A stretch of DNA of 6,704 nucleotides, from the NCBI GenBank assembly GCA_031282785.1, contig JAITDB010000128.1:1-6704 (forward strand), in the 5' to 3' direction. Positions 1 through 6,012 of the stretch are shown here, piece by piece. The translations under genes were made by a program, and so were the position numbers. Position 1 is the first letter of the stretch; every line of letters starts with the position of its first letter. Source of the DNA: Holosporaceae bacterium. GTDB taxonomy: Bacteria > Pseudomonadota > Alphaproteobacteria > UBA3830. Under the pieces are notes generated by a model. It saw nothing but the letters and a program-made list of their open reading frames with translations, made no database searches and was not told the DNA's origin.

Positions 1-552
1 TCCAATACTACCATCAGTGGTCTGAAATTCTCCTGGCTCAATGAAGATTACGGCAATGTGAGCGTTATCTGCTCCTACGGCGGCGTCAAAAGCTGCAGCA
101 AAAACAGTACCTTACGAAATCACGTGCTTTCCTTGAGCTCCAGATACGATAATAGCTTTCGGCTAAATAAATACTTCTCCGTCGTGCCTCTGGTCCAGCT
201 GGATTACACCAATACAATCGTCAAAAATGCCCAAATAGAGCAGCTCCTGGTGAATTATGAGAATTGCCACAGTCTGAGAGCATCAGCCGGACTGAATCTG
301 CAATATAAAATGGGGAATTTCAAAGCATCCATCGGCACAAAATTTAGCAAAAGATTCGGCGAAGAAATCTCAGGGACATCCAGAGGCCTAACCATCAAAT
401 CCAGCGAAAAAATATCGCGATCCTATGGCGAATACAACGCAAAAATCAGTGGGAAAATCAACAATACCATGTCCATTGAACTTGTCGTCGGAAAATCCTA
501 CGCTGGACGAAAAGGCACCTGCGCAAACCTGTCCATTGCCGCTGCAATTTAG
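1..552 (+). CDS. Autotransporter-like outer-membrane beta-barrel protein, C-terminal part (5' end outside window)
   Basis: The frame is open from base 1 to the TAA at 550-552, giving 183 visible residues; the GTG at 58 is an internal codon, not the start. The residues alternate polar and hydrophobic in strand-length blocks separated by short turns, as in an outer-membrane barrel. The segment around visible residues 60-70 (S-V-V-P-L-V-Q-L-D-Y-T) resembles the 'P-x-x-x-L-x-Y' strand of autotransporter translocator domains, and the order of strands up to the C-terminus fits the second half of such a domain (type V secretion). The expected role is insertion in the outer membrane and export or display of an N-terminal passenger that lies outside the window. 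The last residues are A-A-A-I rather than the usual terminal Phe or Trp, and four cysteines are present, which is unusual for a barrel. It could instead be another outer-membrane barrel family. No clear terminator follows it. Confidence 0.6.
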   Translation, partial: SNTTISGLKFSWLNEDYGNVSVICSYGGVKSCSKNSTLRNHVLSLSSRYDNSFRLNKYFSVVPLVQLDYTNTIVKNAQIEQLLVNYENCHSLRASAGLNLQYKMGNFKASIGTKFSKRFGEEISGTSRGLTIKSSEKISRSYGEYNAKISGKINNTMSIELVVGKSYAGRKGTCANLSIAAAI

Positions 553-650
553 ATGTGTGATGAATCTGCTCTGATTAACCATGTCGTTTATAGTTTTTTG
601 CGTCCTGGAGCTCCTCAAATTTTAGGGATAAAAATTCGCAAAATCCAATT

Positions 651-660
651 AACCCCTAAC
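651..660. repeat. Left terminal inverted repeat of the IS relic
   Basis: AACCCCTAAC is the exact reverse complement of 992-1001. It lies just downstream of the transposase relic's stop codon, reading on the minus strand. Confidence 0.5.
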
Positions 661-666
661 TCCACT

Positions 667-949
667 TTATGTTAGTATGCCTATTTTTATTTTCTTAAAA
701 ATTTTCATAGTTTTAGATGCGATTTCGGATCGATACCATGTTCCTTTTATCCGCGTTTGGTAGATAGACTTACTGAACTCGATTACATCCTTGGGAGATA
801 TTTTCGCCAGTAATTCTGCAGATTTCAGTTTATCAAATAGTTTATAGTATGCCAGCATTGCAATAAAATTCACAAAAAGCGTTCATTCAAGGATGAACGT
901 CACGTTGGTGGAGCTTTTTTTTCCCGAAGAAATCTTCTATTATGTGACA
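667..949 (-). pseudogene. Transposase C-terminal relic (IS4/IS1634-like), frameshifted
   Basis: Read on the minus strand, 882-667 encodes T-L-F-V-N-F-I-A-M-L followed by a Lys-rich helical tail ending in TAA at 669-667. The L-F-V-N-F-I-A block, followed by Y-Y, a 'L-K' helix and 'K-I-S-P-K-D-V', resembles the C-terminal end of IS4/IS1634-type DDE transposases, where a 'G-x-L-F-x-x-F-I-A-L-I' helix follows a 'R-x-x-V-H-S' segment. In a second frame just upstream, 949-890 encodes I-I-E-D-F-F-G-K-K-K-L-H-Q-R-D-V-H-P, the expected preceding segment, followed by a TGA (889-887). Joining them needs a frame change near 880-890. All the DDE core is missing. The 68-codon frame from GTG 873 could be read as a small gene, but no ribosome binding site precedes it and the homology continues across the break, so a dead fragment is the better reading. 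The family call is from memory of the motif, not from a search. Confidence 0.5.
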
Positions 950-991
950 GTTGAGATATCTTGATCGATTTTATTGTTCATGCAAGAGTGT

Positions 992-1001
992 GTTAGGGGT
1001 T
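992..1001. repeat. Right terminal inverted repeat of the IS relic, overlapping the gatA ribosome binding site
   Basis: GTTAGGGGTT is the exact reverse complement of 651-660. Its AGGGG core doubles as the best Shine-Dalgarno match for gatA. Confidence 0.5.
995..999 (+). promoter_or_regulatory. gatA ribosome binding site
   Basis: AGGGG ends 5 nt before the ATG at 1005. This decides the gatA start: the frame is open back to a TTG at 951, but that codon has no comparable site, and the 18 extra residues do not look like the GatA N-terminus. Confidence 0.65.
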
Positions 1002-1004
1002 TTT

Positions 1005-2465
1005 ATGCATACATTATCTATTTATGAGGCCAGACGATGGCTTCTGGAAAAAAAAATTTCGTCCGTCGAGCTGACGCAGTGTTTTTTAGACAGGATCCAC
1101 AGGTACAGTCATCTAAACGCGTATATCACTCTGAGCGAGGAACAAGCTTTGGCGTCGGCGAAAAAATCCGACGAAAGAATTGCGGCGGGATCCTCTACCG
1201 GAGAGCTGGACGGAATTCCGTTGGCCATCAAGGATCTGTTTCTCACGAAGGGAGTTCGGACCACTGCTGGCTCAAAAATACTTCACAATTTTATTCCGCC
1301 GTTCGAATCGACGGTATCGCAAAAATTATTGGATGCCGGAGCGGTCTTCATTGGAAAAACCAACATGGACGAATTCGCCATGGGATCAGCGAACATCACC
1401 AGCCACTACGGAAACGTCATAAATCCCTGGAGCCAAGGCGATAAGAAACTCGTGCCGGGAGGATCGTCCGGAGGATCTGCGGCGGCGGTCTCGGGACATC
1501 TGTGCGTTGCTGCTACTGGATCTGATACTGGTGGATCCGTGCGTCAGCCGGCTGCTTTCTGCGGCATTATTGGACTCAAGCCCACCTACGGTCGCTGCTC
1601 CCGCTATGGAATGGTGGCTTTTGCGTCGTCGCTGGATCAGGCAGGACCCATGACAAAAACCGTTCGAGATGCCGCGATATTTTTGCAGGTAATCTCCGGC
1701 CATGATCCCAAAGATTCCACGTCTTCTCCGGAATCTGTGCCGGATTTTGCGTCGTTTGTGGGAAAAACCGTGGAAAAAATGAAAATTGGCGTTCCGAAGG
1801 AGTATTTTTTGGAGGGAATGTCGTCGGAAATAGAGGACGCTTGGAAAAAAGGCATGGACATCATGCGAGACGCCGGCGCAAAAATCATTGAAATATCGCT
1901 GCCGCACTCCAAATATGCTCTTCCGGCTTATTATATTATTAGTCCGGCGGAAGCATCGGCAAATTTGGCTCGCTATGACGGTCTGAGGTACGGGTTCCGA
2001 GCCGAGAACATCAAAACTCTCATCGAGATGTACGAAAAAACGCGCGAGGAAGGCTTCGGAGACGAAGTCAAAAGAAGAATTTTGGTCGGGACATACGTGC
2101 TGTCTGCTGGATATTACGATGCCTACTACACCAAGGCGCTCCAGGTGCAAAAATTAATTAAGCGCGACTTCACGGAGGCATTTAAAAAAGTGGACATCAT
2201 CATGACGCCCACGACTCCCAGCAGCGCATTTGCCATTGGAGAGGAACCGAAGGATCCCGTCAGCATGTATCTCAACGATGTGCTAACGGTCACGGCGAAT
2301 ATCGCAGGACTTCCGGGAATTTCGGTCCCCATATGTCTGGATAAACTGAATCGTCCGCTGGGACTGCAGTTCATTGCTCCGAAATTTCGCGAGGATCTGC
2401 TGATTCAACACGGATACATACTAGAACAAAACGCCAGCTTTCCAACTCTGAGGGAGATCGCCTAA
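1005..2465 (+). CDS. gatA: Aspartyl/glutamyl-tRNA amidotransferase subunit A
   Basis: GatA is the glutaminase subunit of GatCAB: it releases ammonia from glutamine (or asparagine), which is channelled to GatB to amidate Glu-tRNA(Gln) or Asp-tRNA(Asn) in the cytoplasm. The product is 486 residues, the normal length for the family. The amidase-signature catalytic triad is complete: Lys76 in G-I-P-L-A-I-K-D, the cis-serine Ser154 in P-G-G-S-S-G-G-S, and nucleophile Ser178 in [11 protein letters not shown]; the two serines fall at the same numbers as in the Staphylococcus aureus enzyme as I recall it. M-T-P-T-T-P near residue 400 is also typical. The start is ATG 1005, behind AGGGG. The stop overlaps the gatB start in TAATG, so translation is probably coupled. 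A run of nine adenines (1048-1056) lies at codons 15-18. gatC is not upstream; an IS relic sits there instead. Confidence 0.97.
   Translation: MHTLSIYEARRWLLEKKISSVELTQCFLDRIHRYSHLNAYITLSEEQALASAKKSDERIAAGSSTGELDGIPLAIKDLFLTKGVRTTAGSKILHNFIPPFESTVSQKLLDAGAVFIGKTNMDEFAMGSANITSHYGNVINPWSQGDKKLVPGGSSGGSAAAVSGHLCVAATGSDTGGSVRQPAAFCGIIGLKPTYGRCSRYGMVAFASSLDQAGPMTKTVRDAAIFLQVISGHDPKDSTSSPESVPDFASFVGKTVEKMKIGVPKEYFLEGMSSEIEDAWKKGMDIMRDAGAKIIEISLPHSKYALPAYYIISPAEASANLARYDGLRYGFRAENIKTLIEMYEKTREEGFGDEVKRRILVGTYVLSAGYYDAYYTKALQVQKLIKRDFTEAFKKVDIIMTPTTPSSAFAIGEEPKDPVSMYLNDVLTVTANIAGLPGISVPICLDKLNRPLGLQFIAPKFREDLLIQHGYILEQNASFPTLREIA
2451..2456 (+). promoter_or_regulatory. gatB ribosome binding site inside the gatA 3' end
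   Basis: AGGGAG lies 8 nt before the gatB ATG at 2465, within the last codons of gatA. It supports the start that overlaps the gatA stop. Confidence 0.6.
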
Positions 2466-3937
2466 TGAAATACATTGAAACATCAACTGGAAAATGGGAA
2501 GTGGTGATAGGTCTTGAAGTGCACGCCCAGATGATATCTAATTCGAAATTATTTTCGGCGGCATCGACGAAGTTCGGAGCGGCTCCCAACGAAAACGTTT
2601 CCTTCGTGGACGCGGCGTTTCCGGGCGTACTGCCGGTGATAAATTCGTTTTGCGTCGACCAGGCCATAAAAACCGGACTCGGTCTCAATGGAACCATAAA
2701 TTTAGTCTCTCATTTCGATAGAAAAAATTATTTTTACGCCGATCTGCCGCAGGGATATCAAATATCTCAGTACAAGAGTCCGATAATCAGTGGCGGACAC
2801 GTGGAAATCGAAGACGAAAACGGCGAAGCTCGCAAAGTTCGTCTGGAGCGCATACACGTCGAGCAGGACGCCGGCAAAAGCATTCACGACCAGAGTCCGA
2901 CCAAGTCCTACATCGATCTGAACCGGGCCGGAGTCGCGCTCATGGAAATAGTGACCATGCCGGATCTGAGAAGCGCCGATGAAGTCTCGGCGTTTATCAA
3001 AAAACTCAGATCCATTTTGCGCTATCTGAAGACCTGCGACGGAAATATGGAAGAGGGAAGTCTGCGAGCGGACGTCAATGTGTCTCTTCATCGTCCCGGA
3101 ACGGAGTACGGCACTCGCGTGGAAATCAAAAACGTCAATTCCATTAGGTTTATCGTGTCTGCCATTGGGTTCGAAGTGGATCGCCAGATCGAGGTACTGG
3201 AGTCCGGCGGCATTGTGGATCAGGAAACGCGACTCTTCGATCCGGCCACCGGCAAAACCGTCGTGATGCGCTCCAAAGAGGACGCCCAGGATTACAGATA
3301 CTTCCCGGATCCGGATCTGCCTCCATTGATCCTCGAACAATCGAGAGTCGATAGAATTCGCGAGACCATTCCAGAGCTTCCAGACGCAAAAACAGCCAGA
3401 TTTCAGCGGGATCTGGGACTCCCCCACTACGACGCCGCTCTCATAGCGTCGGAAATGGAAATCGCCGATTATTACGAAGATGCACTGACGCATCTGCCGT
3501 CCGGAGACGCAGAAACAGCTAAAATACTGGCCAATTGGATGCTCGGAGAACTTTTTTCGCTGCTCAATAAAGATGGAAAAAATATCTGCGAAAGCAACGT
3601 CTCTCCGAAAAATCTCGCTGAATTGATCCAGCTCATAAAAACCGACGTCATCTCAGGAAAAATCGCCAAGGACGTGCTTAAAATAATGTGGGATACTGGA
3701 AAATCGGCCTCTGTAATCGTGGAGGAAAACGGACTGCGACAAATAACCTCTGCCGCCGATATCGATGACTGTCTCCGAGCCGTTCTGGCAGAGCATTCGG
3801 ATAAAGTCGCCGAGTACAAAAATGGCAAAGAAAAATTATTTGGATTCTTCGTGGGACAGGCCATGAAAAAAACTCAGGGAAAAGCCAATCCACAACTGTT
3901 GAACGATGTCCTGAAAAAATTGCTTGGAGAAAAATAA
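2465..3937 (+). CDS. gatB: Aspartyl/glutamyl-tRNA amidotransferase subunit B
   Basis: GatB binds the mischarged tRNA, phosphorylates the Glu/Asp side chain with ATP and transfers ammonia from GatA. The 490 residues show the whole family pattern: V-I-G-L-E-V-H-A-Q (14-22), [20 protein letters not shown] (84-103), H-V-E-Q-D-A-G-K-S (131-139), [14 protein letters not shown] (151-164), [12 protein letters not shown] (196-207), E-I-K-N-V-N-S (220-226) and [11 protein letters not shown] (277-287), followed by the helical and YqeY-like tail that grips the tRNA elbow. Around residues 31-57, the zinc-binding cysteines seen in many bacterial GatBs are absent ([11 protein letters not shown] in their place), as in alphaproteobacterial members. 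The first base overlaps the gatA stop. The next gene starts 3 bp after this one ends. Intact. Confidence 0.97.
   Translation: MKYIETSTGKWEVVIGLEVHAQMISNSKLFSAASTKFGAAPNENVSFVDAAFPGVLPVINSFCVDQAIKTGLGLNGTINLVSHFDRKNYFYADLPQGYQISQYKSPIISGGHVEIEDENGEARKVRLERIHVEQDAGKSIHDQSPTKSYIDLNRAGVALMEIVTMPDLRSADEVSAFIKKLRSILRYLKTCDGNMEEGSLRADVNVSLHRPGTEYGTRVEIKNVNSIRFIVSAIGFEVDRQIEVLESGGIVDQETRLFDPATGKTVVMRSKEDAQDYRYFPDPDLPPLILEQSRVDRIRETIPELPDAKTARFQRDLGLPHYDAALIASEMEIADYYEDALTHLPSGDAETAKILANWMLGELFSLLNKDGKNICESNVSPKNLAELIQLIKTDVISGKIAKDVLKIMWDTGKSASVIVEENGLRQITSAADIDDCLRAVLAEHSDKVAEYKNGKEKLFGFFVGQAMKKTQGKANPQLLNDVLKKLLGEK
3926..3930 (+). promoter_or_regulatory. Ribosome binding site of the membrane coiled-coil gene
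   Basis: GGAGA in the last codons of gatB ends 10 nt before the ATG at 3941. The spacing is slightly long, but no other in-frame ATG or GTG precedes the membrane segment, so this is the start. Confidence 0.5.
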
Positions 3938-3940
3938 AAA

Positions 3941-4846
3941 ATGGAAGAAAAAAAATCAGAACCGGAAAAAATTTCCGATCCAAATTCCTGCGATCACCAT
4001 CATCACTGCTGCGGTGGCGGTCACAGATGCCGCTTTCGCTGCGTGTTTCTGGTAATCATACTGATTCTCGCCTGCATCGGTGGCGAATACGTGTGGAAAC
4101 ACTATCGAAATAAGGAAAATCCTTCCGATAATCGCACGGAAATAAGTTCTGTGACAAAAAATAGTATCGTTTCCAAGAACAATCTCGAAAATAAAAACTA
4201 CGATGCCCAGATCGAAGATATAAAAAATTCCGTCAAAAATCTCGAAACAGCTCTGCATACGCTGGAAACGCAGACCCAGAGCACAGAGACTCAGCTGCAG
4301 GCTCTGGAAGCTCAGGTACGCAGCATAGAATCGCAGCCGCATACTCCAGAAGCACAGGTACAGAGCACGGAAGCTTCTTTGCACAATACTCTGGAGACAC
4401 AGATACGCAATGTGGAATTGCAATCGCATACCCTGGAGATACAATTGCATGGCATCGAATCGCAATTGCAAACAATGGAAGCTGAGGTAAAAAAATTGTC
4501 TGATATCAAATGTCCTTGCCGTGATTCACAGCATTCAGCCGAAGAAAACAGGAAAAAATGGAAAACCTGGATGAATCTGAAAAATAAAATGGAAAAAGAT
4601 GAGGATTTTGCAAAAGAACTCGAACTTTTTTACTCGGCATTTGCAGACGACGCAGAATTAATCGCTCTGGTAGAGGATCTTGCGAAGGGCGTCGATGTCG
4701 TGTCTTCCCGCGAGGAAAAAGGCATAATCGGGACCTGTTCCAAATATTTGCGAAAAATCGTCAGAGTAAAAAAAATAAATCGCGCGAAATTATTTGAAAT
4801 TTCCGGCTATGTACTTTCGTCCACCAGAAAAATAACGGAATCATGA
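3941..4846 (+). CDS. Inner-membrane coiled-coil protein, possibly Mic60/mitofilin-like (COG4223)
   Basis: The 301-residue product has four parts. A charged head carries a His/Cys cluster: C17, H19-H22, C23, C24, H28, C30, C34. A single hydrophobic membrane segment spans about residues 34-50. A long coiled coil (about 85-188) contains heptads of the type L-E-x-Q-x-x-x from 101 to 186. A C-terminal domain (205-301) contains F-A-K-E-L-E-L-F near 223, A-K-G-V near 248 and Y-L-R-K-I-V-R-V-K-K at 269-278. The order (short cytoplasmic head, one membrane helix, periplasmic coiled coil, terminal domain with 'F-x-x-E-L', 'G-V' and 'L-V-x-V-R'-like motifs) matches alphaproteobacterial mitofilin-like proteins, relatives of the mitochondrial cristae protein Mic60. 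That family call rests on motif resemblance only; the terminal domain is shorter and divergent. It starts 3 bp after gatB and is probably cotranscribed. C191-P-C193 follows the coiled coil. An unrelated membrane-anchored coiled-coil protein remains possible. Confidence 0.85.
   Translation: MEEKKSEPEKISDPNSCDHHHHCCGGGHRCRFRCVFLVIILILACIGGEYVWKHYRNKENPSDNRTEISSVTKNSIVSKNNLENKNYDAQIEDIKNSVKNLETALHTLETQTQSTETQLQALEAQVRSIESQPHTPEAQVQSTEASLHNTLETQIRNVELQSHTLEIQLHGIESQLQTMEAEVKKLSDIKCPCRDSQHSAEENRKKWKTWMNLKNKMEKDEDFAKELELFYSAFADDAELIALVEDLAKGVDVVSSREEKGIIGTCSKYLRKIVRVKKINRAKLFEISGYVLSSTRKITES
4241..4498 (+). repeat. Degenerate 21-bp coding repeats (heptads of the coiled coil)
   Basis: Twelve heptads starting at residues 101, 108, 115, 122, 129, 136, 143, 151, 158, 165, 172 and 179 share Glu at position 2 and mostly Gln at position 4. 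The DNA repeats words of the type CTGGAAnCnCAG every 21 bp. One extra codon (Thr150) breaks the phase once. This suggests growth by tandem duplication followed by divergence. Confidence 0.75.
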
Positions 4847-4852
4847 GTATCC

Positions 4853-4890
4853 GACTGCGATTATTTTTTTGTTGGGCAGGCAGCGCAGTC
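4853..4890. repeat. Inverted repeat at the convergent gene ends (weak terminator candidate)
   Basis: GACTGCG (4853-4859) and CGCAGTC (4884-4890) are exact 7-bp complements separated by 24 nt. They straddle the dapE stop codon, 7 bp after the preceding plus-strand gene ends. The long loop holds a T7 run, but no T tract directly follows the stem on either strand. A role in ending the two converging transcripts is possible but not shown. Confidence 0.25.
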
Positions 4891-6012
4891 TGAAAAATAT
4901 TTTTCCAAAAACCGCAGATATATTTTTTCCAGATTCAGCAGGTCTTGTATTTTAGTTTTTTCGTTTTTTTGGTGTATGAGTCTGTCTATTAGTCCGAATT
5001 CGATGGTACGGCAGTCGGCTATGATATATCGTCCGTCAGATGTGCCTCCGCCGGCAGAGAAAGCTGTGTCGATGCCGGTCACTTCTTTGATGCTGGACGT
5101 CATTATGGACTTAAGTCTCTCGTCATCGCAGTAGAAGACGTTGCCGGATTCGATGAATTCCAGTGTCACATCGAATTTATGTGCTTCGTCTGTCAGTATT
5201 TTTTTCAGTGTTGCCAGGTCGTAGTCGGCGGAGAATCTTATGTTGATGTTGGCGGACGTCTGATCCGGAACGACATTCTGTGCATAGTTATTGGTAAACA
5301 GCATTGTAGGTTCCAGATTAGTCTGCGGGAAACGTTTATCGTTGTATTTCCACTGATAATTCAGCATATGCGTGACGAATCGGCAGACGCTGGACAGCGA
5401 GTTCCTGAAATTCGTCGGATAGGCCACGTGTCCCTGTTTTCCAATCGATCGCACCATTATGTTGAGGCTGCCGCGGTGTCCGAGAAATATTCTGTCTCCC
5501 AGCGTATTTTCCGAAGACGGCTCGCCAATGAGACAGTCGTGCGGAATGTTGCCGGTTTTGCGACACCAGTCTAGCAGAGATCGGATTCCCTCGTAGGTGC
5601 CGATTTCTTCATCTCCGGTAATGAGAATCTTTATGGATCCGGCGAATTTTTTTTGCACAAATTGCGCTGCGGCACAACAAAAAGCGGCGATGCCTCCTTT
5701 CATGTCGCAAATGCCTCGGCCGATCAGATATCCGTCCTGCTGAACTGCGTCAAATGGGTCGGAATCCCAGCCGTCGCCTGCAGGGACGACGTCAGAGTGC
5801 CCCAGGAATCCTAAAATTTTTTCGGACGACGATCCGTAACTAGCAAATAAATTTTTTACGACGTTGGATCCATCTGGAGAGCGAAAAAGAAGAATTTCCG
5901 TCTCGAATCCAATTGACGACAGAAAATCCACGATGAGATTCAGTGCGCCGTCGTCGTTGGGAGTTACACTTTTGCATTTTATTAGTGCAGAACCAAGAGA
6001 AATGACGTCCAT
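4861..6012 (-). CDS. dapE: Succinyl-diaminopimelate desuccinylase
   Basis: DapE is a cytoplasmic di-zinc M20 hydrolase that cleaves N-succinyl-L,L-diaminopimelate to succinate and L,L-diaminopimelate, on the way to peptidoglycan cross-links and lysine. The 383-residue length is typical. All recognisable active-site elements are present: H72 and D74 in G-H-S-D-V-V-P, D103 in G-R-G-I-C-D-M-K-G-G, general base E135 and metal ligand E136 in G-D-E-E-I-G-T, E164 in I-G-E-P-S, the dimerisation-domain H195 in G-K-Q-G-H-V-A-Y-P, and H347 near the C-terminus. S-A-G-G-G-T-S-D-G-R-Y-I (319-330) is the DapE-type signature that separates it from ArgE-like M20 enzymes. The start ATG overlaps the dapD stop in TAATG, with GAGG (6018-6021 on this strand) 5 nt upstream, so the two genes are translationally coupled. 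It converges on the plus-strand operon, leaving 14 bp between the genes. Confidence 0.95.
   Translation of the reverse strand: MDVISLGSALIKCKSVTPNDDGALNLIVDFLSSIGFETEILLFRSPDGSNVVKNLFASYGSSSEKILGFLGHSDVVPAGDGWDSDPFDAVQQDGYLIGRGICDMKGGIAAFCCAAAQFVQKKFAGSIKILITGDEEIGTYEGIRSLLDWCRKTGNIPHDCLIGEPSSENTLGDRIFLGHRGSLNIMVRSIGKQGHVAYPTNFRNSLSSVCRFVTHMLNYQWKYNDKRFPQTNLEPTMLFTNNYAQNVVPDQTSANINIRFSADYDLATLKKILTDEAHKFDVTLEFIESGNVFYCDDERLKSIMTSSIKEVTGIDTAFSAGGGTSDGRYIIADCRTIEFGLIDRLIHQKNEKTKIQDLLNLEKIYLRFLEKYFSDCAACPTKK

Larger units (their letters stand above)
651..1001 (-). mobile_element. Decayed, internally deleted insertion sequence bounded by inverted repeats
   Basis: A perfect 10-bp inverted repeat (AACCCCTAAC at 651-660, GTTAGGGGTT at 992-1001) brackets 351 bp. 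The match continues inward imperfectly with one gap (CACT then TT on both sides). Inside, on the minus strand, lies a transposase C-terminal relic whose stop codon is 6 bp from the left repeat, the usual position of a transposase end relative to an IS terminus. Most of the transposase is missing, so this would be a deleted, non-autonomous copy. I see no clear target-site duplication beyond a shared TT. The right end stops 3 bp before the gatA start codon. Together with 553-650, where nothing is evident, it fills the gene-free stretch 553-1004. Family assignment and element boundaries are inference. Confidence 0.5.

Noticed and set aside
607..614. Palindrome GGAGCTCC after the barrel gene
   Set aside because: A bare 8-bp palindrome without loop, T tract or repeats; not enough for a terminator or operator.
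880..899. Hairpin CGTTCAT-N6-ATGAACG as an intrinsic terminator
   Set aside because: The stem is AT-rich and only 7 bp long, and the T run (915-922) is 15 nt away. It lies in the transposase relic and has no clear gene to terminate.
938..943. TATTAT as a -10 element for gatA
   Set aside because: It resembles a -10 box, but no -35 match lies 16-18 bp upstream (only a T run), and AT-rich IS debris yields such words by chance.
951..1004. Extension of GatA upstream to the TTG at 951
   Set aside because: The 18 extra residues do not resemble the GatA N-terminus. The ATG at 1005 has a good AGGGG and gives the usual length.
1386..2150. Long 254-codon frame antisense to gatA
   Set aside because: It lies entirely inside gatA, whose product matches its family end to end. 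The antisense product is rich in Arg, Ser and His without recognisable motifs, and no ribosome binding site is evident.
2702..3493. Long 263-codon frame antisense to gatB
   Set aside because: A mirror of gatB codon bias: the sense frame is fully accounted for by conserved GatB motifs, and the antisense product shows no family features.
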